From contig NZ_FTLX01000006.1 of NCBI RefSeq assembly GCF_900156125.1, positions 124,001 through 188,000 on the forward strand: a stretch of DNA of 64,000 nucleotides, in the 5' to 3' direction. Made by a program: the position numbers and the translations under genes. This DNA comes from Domibacillus enclensis. GTDB taxonomy: Bacteria; Bacillota; Bacilli; Bacillales; Domibacillaceae. Below are positions 25,893-34,450 of this stretch, in pieces (position 1 is the first letter of the stretch; every line of letters begins with the position of its first letter). The notes below the pieces were generated by a model that saw only the letters and a program-made list of their open reading frames with translations, made no database searches and was not told the DNA's origin.

Positions 25893-27295
25893 AGAAAAGG
25901 ATAGAAAACGTGAAAATTGCGTATATCGGCGGCGGGTCACAGGGCTGGGCGAAACGGTTAATGAACGACCTGGCGCTGGAAGCAAGAATAAGCGGAACCG
26001 TAGCCCTGTATGATATTCATCCAGAAGCTGCCCGGCAAAACGCCAAAATCGGCAATCTTCTTTCTGAGCGGGAAGAAGCCGTTGGGAAATGGACATATGA
26101 AGCGACAGGGGACATTCAAGAAGCGTTGACTGACGCTGATTTTGTGATTATCTCGATCCTGCCGGGCTCGTTTCAAGAAATGGCATCGGATGTTCACGTA
26201 CCTGAGAAGTACGGCATTTACCAGTCAGTCGGCGATACCGTCGGACCAGGCGGCATGATCCGTGCGCTGCGGACGATTCCAATTTACAAAAAAATTGCCG
26301 AGAGCATCAAGCAATATTCCCCGGAGGCGTGGGTCATTAATTACACGAATCCAATGACGCTTTGTACACGCACATTGTATGAGGTCTTTCCGGCTATTAA
26401 AGCATTCGGCTGCTGCCATGAAGTGTTTGACGTGCAGCATCTGCTCGCAGACATGGTGGAAGAGGCGACCGGTGAAAAGGTGGAGCGCCGTCAGGACATT
26501 CACGTGAATGTGATCGGGATCAATCACTTTACGTGGATCGATCGGGCGAGCTACCAGAACATAGATCTTCTGCCTTTATACAAACAGTTTGCCTTGAAGT
26601 ATGCAGAAACCGGCTTTGAAAAAGAACCGGGCAGCTGGGAGCGGAGTGTCTTTTCTTCAGCGAACCGCGTGAAGTTTGATTTGTTTAATCGATACGGACT
26701 GATCGCTGCAGCAGGCGACCGCCATTTAGCTGAATTTATGCCGCCGGTGTACTTAGAAAGCCCGGAAAAAGTGACCGAGTGGAAGTTTCATCTGACGCCG
26801 GTTGATTTTCGCATTAATGATCAGCAGAGCAAAATGGAACGCACGCAAAAAGCAGCCGCCGGAGAAGAGCATTTTGAGCTTGCGCCGTCCGGTGAAGAAG
26901 GAGTTGCCATTATTGCGGCACTTCTCGGCCTGGAGGAGCTGGTCACAAACGTAAACGTGCCGAACAACGGTCAAATTGCGAATTTGCCAAAGGGTGCGGT
27001 CGTCGAAACCAATGCGGTTCTGCGCTTCAACAGTGTGCAGCCGGTTTTAGCCGGAAGCCTGCCCGCCGACGTGCACGGCTTGGTCAGCCGCCATGTGGCC
27101 AATCAGGAAACGATTTTACGAGCGGCACTGGACGAAAACAGACAGCTTGCGCTTAACGCCTTTATCAACGATCCGCTTGTCGAGCCAATCGGACTGAAGC
27201 AGGCAGAAAAGCTGTTTAATGAAATGATGGACAACACGAAAGAATGGATTGGAGGAGGGTTCAGCCATGATCAAAACGCATACGCATCGTCTTGA
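25889..27295 (+). CDS. lplD: Alpha-galacturonidase, GH4 family (LplD-like)
   Basis: This NAD- and Mn-dependent GH4 hydrolase has 468 residues. The Rossmann start is IGGGSQGW (13-20), NYTNP (151-155) contacts substrate, and Cys175/Cys176-His177 are the metal-ligand region (GCCHEVFD). GINHFTW follows. By similarity to B. subtilis LplD it removes galacturonate from the non-reducing end of imported pectic oligosaccharides, feeding the uxa genes at 39-43 kb. ATG 25889 overlaps the fused esterase/GH42 gene in ATGA, with GAGGAGG upstream. The in-frame extension to 25769 lies inside the previous gene and is rejected. Confidence 0.87.
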   Translation: MKKRIENVKIAYIGGGSQGWAKRLMNDLALEARISGTVALYDIHPEAARQNAKIGNLLSEREEAVGKWTYEATGDIQEALTDADFVIISILPGSFQEMASDVHVPEKYGIYQSVGDTVGPGGMIRALRTIPIYKKIAESIKQYSPEAWVINYTNPMTLCTRTLYEVFPAIKAFGCCHEVFDVQHLLADMVEEATGEKVERRQDIHVNVIGINHFTWIDRASYQNIDLLPLYKQFALKYAETGFEKEPGSWERSVFSSANRVKFDLFNRYGLIAAAGDRHLAEFMPPVYLESPEKVTEWKFHLTPVDFRINDQQSKMERTQKAAAGEEHFELAPSGEEGVAIIAALLGLEELVTNVNVPNNGQIANLPKGAVVETNAVLRFNSVQPVLAGSLPADVHGLVSRHVANQETILRAALDENRQLALNAFINDPLVEPIGLKQAEKLFNEMMDNTKEWIGGGFSHDQNAYASS

Positions 27296-28367
27296 TATTG
27301 AAAAACAGATTGACCTGCTTATCCATAATTTAGTGAACTTAAACGATCCGGACGGGAAATACGCCATTCCACTTGAGGACGGACGGAAAATCGACAATAA
27401 AAGCTTCAACTACTGGGAATGGACAGCAGGCGTCGGCTTATATGGCATGATGAAGTACTACAAGCTGACGAAAAAACCGGAAGTACTCGATATCATCGTG
27501 AAGTGGTTTGACGACCAGTTTAAAGAGCACCCGGTCGAGAAAAACGTCAACACGATGGTCCAGCTGTTAACGATGGCTTATTTATATGAAGAAACAGAAG
27601 ATCCGACGTACGTGCCGTATTTGGAAGCATGGGGCGACTGGCTGTATCATGATATGCCGCGCACAAAGGACGGCGGCATTCAGCACGTCACATTCGGCTG
27701 GCAGAACAATCAGCAGCTTTGGGATGATACATTGATGATGAGTGTCCTGCCACTGACAAAAATCGGGCTTTTATTGAATAAGCCGGAATACATCCAGGAA
27801 GCGAAAAAGCAATTTCTCGTGCATATTAAATATTTATACGACAAAACGACCGGCCTCTGGTTCCACGGCTGGACGTTTGAAGGCAATCATAACTTCGCCG
27901 GCGCTCTCTGGGGACGCGGCAATTCCTGGATTACCATCGCCATTCCGGAATTTTTGGATTTAGTCGATCTGCCAGCGAATGATCCGGTCCGTCAAGTATT
28001 GATCGACACGCTTGAGCGGCAGCTGGACGCCTTAACGCCGCTTCAAAACGAAAACGGCCTGTGGCATACGCTTCTAGATGACCCGACGTCTTACGTAGAA
28101 GCTTCCTGCACAGCAGGCTTCGGCTTCGGCACTTTAAAAGCCGTCCGCAAGCGGTACGTCAGCAAGGACTACAAGGACATGGGTCTTCGGGCAGTGGAAG
28201 CAGTCATTGAAAACATTGATGAAACAGGCGAGCTTCAGCACGTCTCAGCCGGCACTGGCATGGGAGACACGCTCGATTTTTACAAGCAGATTCCCGTCAC
28301 AGGCATGCCGTACGGACAGTCGATGGCGATTCTTTGCCTGGTAGAATATTTGTATACAAAACTGTAA
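27267..28367 (+). CDS. yteR: Unsaturated rhamnogalacturonyl hydrolase, GH105 (YteR-like)
   Basis: A cytoplasmic hydrolase of 366 residues that removes the unsaturated galacturonate left by rhamnogalacturonan lyase. The (alpha/alpha)6-barrel features include NYWEWTAGVGLYGMM (48-62) and the catalytic aspartate in QLWDDTLMM (Asp153/154). The C-terminal MPYGQSMAILCLVEY is also typical. ATG 27267 follows GGAGGAGGG and overlaps lplD by 29 bases. Its unsaturated monosaccharide product enters the KduI step. It ends the long operon before a strong terminator. Confidence 0.92.
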   Translation: MIKTHTHRLDIEKQIDLLIHNLVNLNDPDGKYAIPLEDGRKIDNKSFNYWEWTAGVGLYGMMKYYKLTKKPEVLDIIVKWFDDQFKEHPVEKNVNTMVQLLTMAYLYEETEDPTYVPYLEAWGDWLYHDMPRTKDGGIQHVTFGWQNNQQLWDDTLMMSVLPLTKIGLLLNKPEYIQEAKKQFLVHIKYLYDKTTGLWFHGWTFEGNHNFAGALWGRGNSWITIAIPEFLDLVDLPANDPVRQVLIDTLERQLDALTPLQNENGLWHTLLDDPTSYVEASCTAGFGFGTLKAVRKRYVSKDYKDMGLRAVEAVIENIDETGELQHVSAGTGMGDTLDFYKQIPVTGMPYGQSMAILCLVEYLYTKL

Positions 28368-28398
28368 AATAGGTGAAAAATCCTGTTTTTAACCTATG

Positions 28399-28425
28399 AA
28401 GAGCTGCAGCTGCAGCTCTTTTTTT
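28399..28425 (+). terminator. Strong terminator closing the pectin locus
   Basis: A perfect 20-base palindrome (AGAGCTGCAG and its mirror CTGCAGCTCT, 28400-28419) is followed by seven T residues. It marks the end of the yesO to yteR transcript. Confidence 0.88.
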
Positions 28426-28502
28426 GGTTGGCCAATATCTTTTGTGCGCTTCTTGTGCATCAGTGGCTTGCCAGCCAACAAAGAAAAAAATTATGAAAAC
28501 GG

Positions 28503-28556
28503 TAGACAATAAACCCACCCGTATGTATACTTGTATTACAAATAGTTGTCATACAA
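28503..28556 (+). promoter_or_regulatory. Promoter with double GntR-type operator, before the transketolase genes
   Basis: TAGACA (28503-28508), a 16-nt spacer and TATACT (28525-28530) form a promoter. Directly after the -10 lie TTGTATTACAA (28531-28541) and TTGTCATACAA (28546-28556). Both fit the FadR/GntR box TNGTNNNACNA. The outer flanks TGTATACTTGTAT and ATACAAGTATACA make a perfect 13-base inverted repeat. The likely regulator is the GntR protein encoded at 35773-36474. Confidence 0.65.
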
Positions 28557-28605
28557 GTATACAAGAATGCAAGCGTTCAATATTAAATAAGGCGAGGTGG
28601 CTAAT

Positions 28606-29439
28606 ATGAAAGAAGTAAGTATTCAAGAACTAAAGGATAAAGCCGTTGAATTGCGTCAAGCAGCCGTCACAATGGTTTACAAGGCGCAATCGGGACATCC
28701 GGGGGGCTCGTTATCCGCTGCTGATATTATCTCCGCTCTTTACTTTAAAGAGATGGACATTGATCCGGAAAATCCAAAGTGGGAAGATCGTGACCGGTTT
28801 GTGCTGTCAAAGGGACATGTCGCACCGATTCAATATGCGGCACTGGCATTAAAAGGGTTTGTTCCTTATGAAACCGTTAACACGCTTCGTCAGTATGGTT
28901 CTCCCTTTCAAGGACACCCGGATATGAAAAAATGTCCCGGCATCGATATTTCAACCGGCTCGCTTGGTCAAGGCTTATCCTGTGCAGTGGGGATGGCTCT
29001 TGCAGGCAAGCGGGATGAAAAAGAGTACCGCGTGTTTGCAATGGTAGGTGATGGTGAGTGTCAGGAAGGCCAGATTTGGGAGGCAGCTCAAACAGCGGTG
29101 AAATACGAGCTCGACAACTTGATCGTTTTTGTGGATTACAACCGACTTCAAATTGATGGAACAACAGATGAAATTATGCCCCTGCAGGATATTGAAAAGA
29201 AATTCGAAGCATTTGGCTTTGAAACAAAAAACATTGATGGCCATTCAATGGAAGAAATTACAGCAGTGCTGGATGAAATCCGCGAGTCAGAAAACAAGCT
29301 GCCTAAATGCATTGTAGCGAATACGGTCAAGGGAAAAGGTGTTTCCTACATGGAGAATGTCGTGAACTGGCATGGCGTGGCGCCGAATGATCAGGAATAC
29401 GAACAGGCAATGGAAGAATTAGCGGGAGGGTTAAAATAA
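28606..29439 (+). CDS. Transketolase-like protein, N-terminal (thiamine diphosphate) subunit
   Basis: A 277-residue subunit carrying the ThDP-binding half of a split transketolase. It has SGHPGGSLSAADI and SKGHVAPIQYAALAL, then GDGECQEGQIWEAA with a downstream Asn (VDYNRLQIDG), the Mg-ThDP motif. It would work only with the next gene product. Housekeeping transketolase of Bacillus is a single ~660-residue chain, so this is a specialised enzyme for an unusual ketose. ATG 28606 is used; GCGAGGTGG lies just upstream. Confidence 0.85.
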   Translation: MKEVSIQELKDKAVELRQAAVTMVYKAQSGHPGGSLSAADIISALYFKEMDIDPENPKWEDRDRFVLSKGHVAPIQYAALALKGFVPYETVNTLRQYGSPFQGHPDMKKCPGIDISTGSLGQGLSCAVGMALAGKRDEKEYRVFAMVGDGECQEGQIWEAAQTAVKYELDNLIVFVDYNRLQIDGTTDEIMPLQDIEKKFEAFGFETKNIDGHSMEEITAVLDEIRESENKLPKCIVANTVKGKGVSYMENVVNWHGVAPNDQEYEQAMEELAGGLK

Positions 29440-30386
29440 TGAGCACAACAAATGCACCGATTGCGAAAAAAGCGACGCGTGAAGGCTTTGGTGATGAGAT
29501 TGTCAAATTGGGAAAAGAAAATAAAAACATTTACGTTGTCGATATCGATATCGGCAAGTCGTGCAAAACAACCGCTTTTATGAAGGAACTTCCGAACCAG
29601 CACGTAAACGTTGGTATTGCGGAACAAAACGGTGCCGGACTTGCAGCAGGTCTTGCGACAACGGGTAAAATTCCATTCATTAGTACGTACGCAGTCTTTG
29701 GATCGCTTCGAATGGCTGAACAAATTCGCCAGGAAGCCTGCTACCCATTCTTGAACGTGAAAATTGCCTGCTCGCATGGCGGCTTAACGCCGGGAAATGA
29801 CGGCGGAAGCCATCAGGCAATTGAGGATATGGGCGTTTATCGCACGATACCGAATATGACCGTTATTATGGGCGCTGACTATCATTCCACACGCAAGCTC
29901 GTCGAACAAGCTGCCAATACGTATGGGCCAATGTATCTTCGCTTCACTCGCGACGCAGTGCCGATGATTTATGACGAGAATGAAGAGTTTGAAATTGGAA
30001 AAGCGAAGCAGCTCAAGGAAGGCAAGGATGTCGCGATCATCGCGAATGGAGACACCGTTTACCTTGCCCTGCAAGCAGCCGAAGAGCTTGAAAAAGAAGG
30101 CATTTCAGTTAAGCTTCTCGATATGCATACGATCAAGCCGCTTGATCGTGAAGCTGTTGTAGAGTGTTTGGAAATTGGAAAAATCGTTACAGTAGAAGAC
30201 CATAATATTTTAAACGGCCTGGGCAGTGCGGTTTCAGAGGTCATTGCGGAAGAAGGAAAAGGAAAAATAAAACGAATTGGTGTACAGGACCGCTTCGGCG
30301 AATCTGCGTCATACGAAAAGCTAATGGAGCTAAACGGTATTACGGTTGAAAACATCGTGGCATCAGCTAAAGAATTGCTTCGCTAA
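29439..30386 (+). CDS. Transketolase-like protein, C-terminal subunit
   Basis: A 315-residue partner of the preceding protein, with the pyrimidine-binding and C-terminal domains. GIAEQNGAGLAAGLA contains the Glu that activates ThDP. CSHGGLTPGNDGGSHQAIED is the substrate/cofactor loop, and EDHNILNGLG is typical of the C-terminal domain. The ATG shares one base with the previous stop (TAATG), so the subunits are translationally coupled. Predicted reaction: transfer of a two-carbon unit between a ketose (phosphate) and an aldose acceptor such as glyceraldehyde 3-phosphate. The actual donor is unknown. Confidence 0.85.
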   Translation: MSTTNAPIAKKATREGFGDEIVKLGKENKNIYVVDIDIGKSCKTTAFMKELPNQHVNVGIAEQNGAGLAAGLATTGKIPFISTYAVFGSLRMAEQIRQEACYPFLNVKIACSHGGLTPGNDGGSHQAIEDMGVYRTIPNMTVIMGADYHSTRKLVEQAANTYGPMYLRFTRDAVPMIYDENEEFEIGKAKQLKEGKDVAIIANGDTVYLALQAAEELEKEGISVKLLDMHTIKPLDREAVVECLEIGKIVTVEDHNILNGLGSAVSEVIAEEGKGKIKRIGVQDRFGESASYEKLMELNGITVENIVASAKELLR

Positions 30387-30413
30387 TTTTAAACAAGACA
30401 GGAGATAAAAGAG

Positions 30414-31172
30414 ATGTTTGAACTGACAAATCAAGTAGCAATCGTGACAGGCAGTGGATCTGAAAAAGGAATTGGCCGAGTGATCGCCATGACACTGGCA
30501 AAACAAGGAGCAGCAATTGTTGTAGCAGATATGAATCCTGCCGGCATTTGGGATACAGTCGAAGCAATCCAGGAGCAGGGCGGCAAAGCAATCGGCGTTG
30601 AGGTGAATGTAACAAGCAAAGAGTCCGTAGACAACATGGTTCAAAAAACGCTGGATGAATTTGGACGTATTGATATATTGGTGAATAACGCAGGTATTTC
30701 TCAAAAAGTAACAGTGGAGGATATGACGATTGAAGACATCACACGTGTTTTTAATGTCAATATGTTCGGATTGTTCCTTTGCACACAAGCGGTTCTAGCT
30801 ACAATGAAAAATCAGCAATACGGACGTATCGTGAACTTATCTTCTGTTTCGGCAAAGCGCGGAGGCGGCGTGTTTGGCGGTGCTCATTACTCCGCTTCAA
30901 AAGCAGCAGTGCTTGGTTTTTCGAAAAATCTGGCGCGTGAAATTGGAACAGACGGCATTACAGTCAACAGTGTAGCACCTGGCCTTGTGAATACAGATAT
31001 TTGGAAGTCGCTTCCTGAAGAAGATGCGAAAAAAGTGATTGATAGCATTCCGATGGGCCGCCCTGGTGAAACAAGTGAAATTGCTTCAACGATTGCTTTT
31101 CTTGCTTCAAAGGAAGCCTCCTATATAACTGGAGAAGAAATTGATATTAACGGCGGATCGCACATGGATTAA
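30414..31172 (+). CDS. SDR-family oxidoreductase of the transketolase cluster
   Basis: A classical short-chain dehydrogenase of 252 residues. The glycine-rich motif is stretched (TGSGSEKGIG, 12-21). NNAG (91-94) and catalytic Ser144, Tyr159 and Lys163 (HYSASK) are present, and the tail YITGEEIDINGGSHMD is standard. It resembles FabG / gluconate 5-dehydrogenase relatives that act on sugars, polyols or sugar acids, but the substrate cannot be read from sequence. Start ATG 30414 after CAGGAG. It is cotranscribed with the two transketolase subunits. Confidence 0.82.
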   Translation: MFELTNQVAIVTGSGSEKGIGRVIAMTLAKQGAAIVVADMNPAGIWDTVEAIQEQGGKAIGVEVNVTSKESVDNMVQKTLDEFGRIDILVNNAGISQKVTVEDMTIEDITRVFNVNMFGLFLCTQAVLATMKNQQYGRIVNLSSVSAKRGGGVFGGAHYSASKAAVLGFSKNLAREIGTDGITVNSVAPGLVNTDIWKSLPEEDAKKVIDSIPMGRPGETSEIASTIAFLASKEASYITGEEIDINGGSHMD

Positions 31173-31202
31173 TAGATAGATGCGGGATTCGAGATGAATC
31201 GA

Positions 31203-31240
31203 TGGGAGGCAAGGTTTTTGTTCTTAAAACCTTCCTCTAC
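31203..31240 (+). other. Hairpin between the SDR and SR1P genes
   Basis: AAGGTTTT and AAAACCTT form an 8-base inverted repeat with a loop of about seven bases. No T-run follows, so it may be a weak terminator or an RNA-end stabiliser. It is the only structure seen between the SDR stop and the next promoter. Confidence 0.4.
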
Positions 31241-31247
31241 CGCGCTA

Positions 31248-31298
31248 TTGACAGCTTCACACGCATTGACTAAAATCAACTTAATGCTTGTTAGACAA
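31248..31298 (+). promoter_or_regulatory. SR1P promoter with GntR-type operator
   Basis: TTGACA (31248-31253), a 17-nt spacer and TAAAAT (31271-31276) form a near-consensus sigma-A promoter, with transcription starting near 31283. TTGTTAGACAA at 31288-31298 fits TNGTNNNACNA. With its flanks (CTTGTTAGACAAGT) it resembles the boxes at 28531 and 37628. A repressor bound at +5 would block this promoter. Confidence 0.7.
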
Positions 31299-31332
31299 GT
31301 GAACAAGTGCTGTGATGAAAGGAGTTTTCATA

Positions 31333-31443
31333 ATGGGTACAATCGTTTGTTCTGTCTGCAATAAAACAGTTGCGTATGTAGAAGACGAAAAAGTAAGCAC
31401 GATATATTGCAAGTGTGAAAGATGCAAAGACGAAGCAAAATGA
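31333..31443 (+). CDS. SR1P-family GapA-binding peptide (36 residues)
   Basis: A tiny gene encoding MGTIVCSVCNKTV, then AYVEDEKVSTIY and CKCERCKDEAK. The start MGTIVC, the first CxxC (Cys6, Cys9), the central EDEKV and a second cysteine cluster (Cys26, Cys28, Cys31) match the SR1P family. In B. subtilis the dual-function RNA SR1 encodes SR1P, which binds glyceraldehyde 3-phosphate dehydrogenase GapA and helps recruit RNase J1. AAAGGAG lies before ATG 31333. There is a strong promoter of its own, but no hairpin terminator follows, so the RNA might run into the TRAP genes. The five cysteines suggest a small metal site. Confidence 0.82.
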   Translation: MGTIVCSVCNKTVAYVEDEKVSTIYCKCERCKDEAK

Positions 31444-31476
31444 ATGATAGAAAGAGTGGGTTCATCGGTTTTATTA

Positions 31477-31514
31477 TGAAAGTGCTTACATTTGAAGTCT
31501 CTTTAGTATATAAT
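31477..31514 (+). promoter_or_regulatory. TRAP operon promoter overlapped by a cre-like site
   Basis: TTACAT (31486-31491), a 17-nt spacer and TATAAT (31509-31514) form a promoter. TGAAAGTGCTTACA (31477-31490) matches cre at 13 of 14 positions and covers the -35. It is the exact reverse complement of the site at 19972-19985. CcpA binding here would block the promoter. Confidence 0.6.
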
Positions 31515-31540
31515 GCGCTCTGATATAGGAGGATAGGTGA

Positions 31541-32539
31541 ATGAAATTAATTCGAAACATCATGATTACAGCTATTTCAGCACTGGCTCTAAGCTTAATA
31601 TGGATTTTTGCCTCGACGAATGATTTAGCTGAAACGGAGGGTGTGACGCTGATCCGTTTCGGACATGGCGCTGCGGAAACAAATGAACGGCATTTAGCGG
31701 TGATGCATTTTAAAGAATTAGTGGAAGAAAAATCGAATGGAAGCATTCAAGTGCAGGTCTATCCCGCTGAGCAGCTCGGGTCAGAGGCGGAGATGATTGA
31801 AAGTGTTACGTTTAATGATTTGCAGATGGTAGCGGCTAGTGCGTTCAGCCAGTATGATCAGCGAATTAGCGTATTCGAGCTTCCTTATTTATTTGATTCC
31901 TATGAAGAAGCATGGAGCACGCTGGATGGAGAAATTGGCGAGAAGGTAGCTGAACCGTTTTTAGAAGATAATTTGCGTATTGTCGGCTATTTTGAAAATG
32001 GCTTTCGTCATGTGACATCTAATGTACCGATTGAAAAACCGGAAGATTTGCAAGGAATTAAAATTCGGACACCGGAGTTTCCATTGTCTATCAGTACGTT
32101 TCAAGCGTTAGGGGCGAACCCTACACCAATGGCCTTCGGTGAACTTTATATGGCGCTTCAACAAGGGACAGTCGATGCGCAGGAAAACCCGGTAGCGAAC
32201 GCATACTCCAGTAAATTCCAGGAGGTGCAGCAATATTTGAATTTAACCGCGCACCAGTATATGCCGCTTCCAGTAGCTATTAGTGAAGAATTCTGGCAGA
32301 CGCTTTCGGAGTCAGATCAAGAATTGATTAAAGAAAGCACATTAGAAACAGCACAATTTCATCGGGATTTGCTAAGAGAAAATGAAGAAAGTATGATAGC
32401 AGAATTGAAAGCGGATGGCATGCAAATCATTGAACCGGATTTAGAGCCGTTTCAAGCAGAGACAGAAGAAGTCTATGAATCATTTAAGCGGCAGTTCGGT
32501 GAAGAGATGGTGAACAGCATCTTGGAAGAAGTGCAGTAA
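31541..32539 (+). CDS. dctP: TRAP transporter solute-binding protein (DctP family)
   Basis: A 332-residue extracytoplasmic binding protein with an N-terminal signal or anchor (residues ~7-25, no lipobox). The substrate-clamping arginine region is GIKIRTPEFPLSISTFQALGA, and ALQQGTVDAQENP is a DctP hallmark. TRAP carriers import organic or sugar acids and related small anions by ion gradient. Start ATG 31541 after TAGGAGGATAGG. With dctQ and dctM it forms the uptake step of this cluster. The bound solute is unknown; a carboxylate, sulfonate or phosphonate-like group is likely because the conserved Arg pairs with an anion. Confidence 0.88.
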   Translation: MKLIRNIMITAISALALSLIWIFASTNDLAETEGVTLIRFGHGAAETNERHLAVMHFKELVEEKSNGSIQVQVYPAEQLGSEAEMIESVTFNDLQMVAASAFSQYDQRISVFELPYLFDSYEEAWSTLDGEIGEKVAEPFLEDNLRIVGYFENGFRHVTSNVPIEKPEDLQGIKIRTPEFPLSISTFQALGANPTPMAFGELYMALQQGTVDAQENPVANAYSSKFQEVQQYLNLTAHQYMPLPVAISEEFWQTLSESDQELIKESTLETAQFHRDLLRENEESMIAELKADGMQIIEPDLEPFQAETEEVYESFKRQFGEEMVNSILEEVQ

Positions 32540-32570
32540 ACGAAGAGGAAATTCGTAATGGAGGTCTGTT

Positions 32571-33098
32571 ATGAAAGCGATTAAATGGCTCGATGACCAT
32601 TTAGAAGAGTATATTTTAGTGATCTTAAGTTTATTTACAGTCGGAATTGTCTTTACACAGGTGTTCATGCGTTACGTGCTCGGCGACTCGCTCGTTTGGT
32701 CCGAGGAAGCGGCAAGATACGCATTTATTTGGATGATTTACATTGGCGTCAGCTACGGGATCAAAAGAAACAGTCATTTAGGTGTGGATGCATTTGCTAT
32801 GCTGTTTGAGCGCAAAGGGCAGCTGATCATCGGCATCATGGCGAATGTACTTTTCCTCATCTTCGCTGTTGTCATGGCGGTGTATGGATTTGACATCGTT
32901 GGAAGCGTCACCAGAACATCGGCGGCACTACAGCTGCCGCTGGCTTGGGTGTATGCCGCTCCAGTGGTCGGAATGGTGCTGACATCCATTCGGTTAATCC
33001 AAAAGATCACAGAGCAGGTCAACGCTTTTAAAAAAAGGGACAACCAGAACGATGAAGCAGCAGTCAATTCAGGTGGCGTAAAGGAGGATGTGATATGA
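32571..33098 (+). CDS. dctQ: TRAP transporter small permease (DctQ family)
   Basis: A 175-residue four-helix membrane subunit, with EYILVILSLFTVGIVFTQVF and the conserved SLVWSEEAARYAFIWMIYIG segment. It links the binding protein and the large permease. ATG 32571 follows GGAGGTC, and the 3' end overlaps dctM in ATGA. The charged C-terminal tail (KKRDNQNDEA) is cytoplasmic. Confidence 0.88.
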   Translation: MKAIKWLDDHLEEYILVILSLFTVGIVFTQVFMRYVLGDSLVWSEEAARYAFIWMIYIGVSYGIKRNSHLGVDAFAMLFERKGQLIIGIMANVLFLIFAVVMAVYGFDIVGSVTRTSAALQLPLAWVYAAPVVGMVLTSIRLIQKITEQVNAFKKRDNQNDEAAVNSGGVKEDVI

Positions 33099-34366
33099 CA
33101 CCAGTCGTTTTATTTGGCAGTTTCTTTTTATTCATGTCGCTTACGGTTCCAATCGCGATTTCACTTGGTTTGGCAGGGCTTGTCACCGCGCTTTATTCGT
33201 CTAATATTTCCATTACCTTTTTAGCGCAAGGATTTATTACATCAACCGATAATTTTGCGCTGATGGCCATTCCTTTCTTTATACTGGCAGGGGAAATTAT
33301 GGGGCGCGGCGGCATTTCACAGCGGTTATTCGATGTCGCAAACGTATTTGTCGGACGAATGACAGGAGGGTTCGCGATTGCGGCGGTTGTGACGTGCATG
33401 TTTTTTGCAGCCATATCCGGATCGGGTCCGGCGACCGTTGCGGCAATTGGCGGGATTATGATCCCGGCGATGGTGGCACAGGGCTATGACAAAAAGTTCG
33501 CGACAGCGATTATTGTGACGGCTGGATCACTTGGCATCATTATTCCCCCAAGTATTCCGATGGTGCTGTTTGGGATTTCGGCCAATCAGTCTATAGGCGA
33601 CTTGTTTATCGGCGGGATTATTCCTGGTATTTTTATCGGTCTTTGCATCATCGTTTGGACCTATTTTTACTCAAAGAAAAAAGGCTACAAAGGAACAGAA
33701 GAAGCGTTTACGGTTAAAAAAATGGTCAGTGCACTTAATCGCGCGAAATGGTCCTTGCTTATTCCCGTGATTATTCTAGGCGGAATTTACGGCGGAATTT
33801 TTACACCGACAGAAGCAGCTGTCTTTGCGGTTGTATACGCTGCATTTGTTGCCCTTGTGCTGCATCGGGAAATTAAGCCGAAAGAATTCTGGGGTATTTT
33901 AGCAGATGCAGCCGTCAGCTCTGTAGCGATTTTGATTATTATCGGCACAGCAAACGCATTCGGTACCATATTGTCAATGGAACAGATTCCACAGCAGATT
34001 GCAGAAGCCTTCCTGTCACTGTCGAGCAATCCAACGATGATCATGCTTCTAATTATTGCCCTGCTGCTTGTGATCGGCTGCTTTATTGATACGTCAGCTG
34101 CTGTAATCATTTTTACACCGATATTATTTCCAGTTGCCATTCAAGTCGGAATGGACCCGATTCACTTCGGTGTTGTCATGATTGTTACCCTGTCAATCGG
34201 CTTTATCACGCCTCCGCTCGGTGTTAACTTATTCGTTGGCTCCGGGATCTCAGGAATCGGCATGCCGACGCTTGTCCGGGCTGTCACACCATTTTTCTTT
34301 GTGATGCTTTTTAGTCTGCTTGTTTTAGTCGTGCTCCCGCAGCTGACATTGCTGCTGCTAAATTAA
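33095..34366 (+). CDS. dctM: TRAP transporter large permease (DctM family)
   Basis: A 423-residue transport subunit with about 12 helices. Conserved segments are FFILAGEIMGRGGISQRLFD, AISGSGPATVAAIGGIM, IIPPSIPMVLFG and the late GFITPPLGVNLFVGSGI. It moves the DctP-bound solute with sodium (family knowledge). The start ATG overlaps the dctQ stop. It is intact, unlike the DctM relic at 37722-37892, whose C-terminus is clearly different in sequence. Confidence 0.9.
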   Translation: MTPVVLFGSFFLFMSLTVPIAISLGLAGLVTALYSSNISITFLAQGFITSTDNFALMAIPFFILAGEIMGRGGISQRLFDVANVFVGRMTGGFAIAAVVTCMFFAAISGSGPATVAAIGGIMIPAMVAQGYDKKFATAIIVTAGSLGIIIPPSIPMVLFGISANQSIGDLFIGGIIPGIFIGLCIIVWTYFYSKKKGYKGTEEAFTVKKMVSALNRAKWSLLIPVIILGGIYGGIFTPTEAAVFAVVYAAFVALVLHREIKPKEFWGILADAAVSSVAILIIIGTANAFGTILSMEQIPQQIAEAFLSLSSNPTMIMLLIIALLLVIGCFIDTSAAVIIFTPILFPVAIQVGMDPIHFGVVMIVTLSIGFITPPLGVNLFVGSGISGIGMPTLVRAVTPFFFVMLFSLLVLVVLPQLTLLLLN

Positions 34367-34380
34367 AGAGGAGATTGCTC

Positions 34381-34423
34381 AAGGTTCCAGAAGTGCTGCA
34401 CCACAGCTGCTTCTGGGACCTTT
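34381..34423 (+). other. Intercistronic hairpin between dctM and the PFK-like gene
   Basis: AAGGTTCCAGAAG (34381-34393) pairs with CTTCTGGGACCTT (34410-34422), 13 bases with one G-T pair. No T-run follows, so it is more likely an RNA-processing or stabilising hairpin, or a leaky terminator, than a full stop. Confidence 0.55.
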
Positions 34424-34450
34424 CAACTTAAAGATGGCGAGGTGAAAGAA

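Noticed and set aside
28568-28581. cre site before the transketolase genes (TGCAAGCGTTCAAT)
   Set aside because: It misses the consensus at three positions, including both end bases, and is weaker than the other sites.
28606-30386. Split housekeeping transketolase caused by a frameshift
   Set aside because: The two parts have separate starts, stop/start overlap and conserved domain ends, and such two-gene forms are a known family type.
34367-34450. T-box or riboswitch between dctM and the PFK-like gene
   Set aside because: Only one simple hairpin is present; no T-box sequence, anti-terminator or terminator pair was seen.
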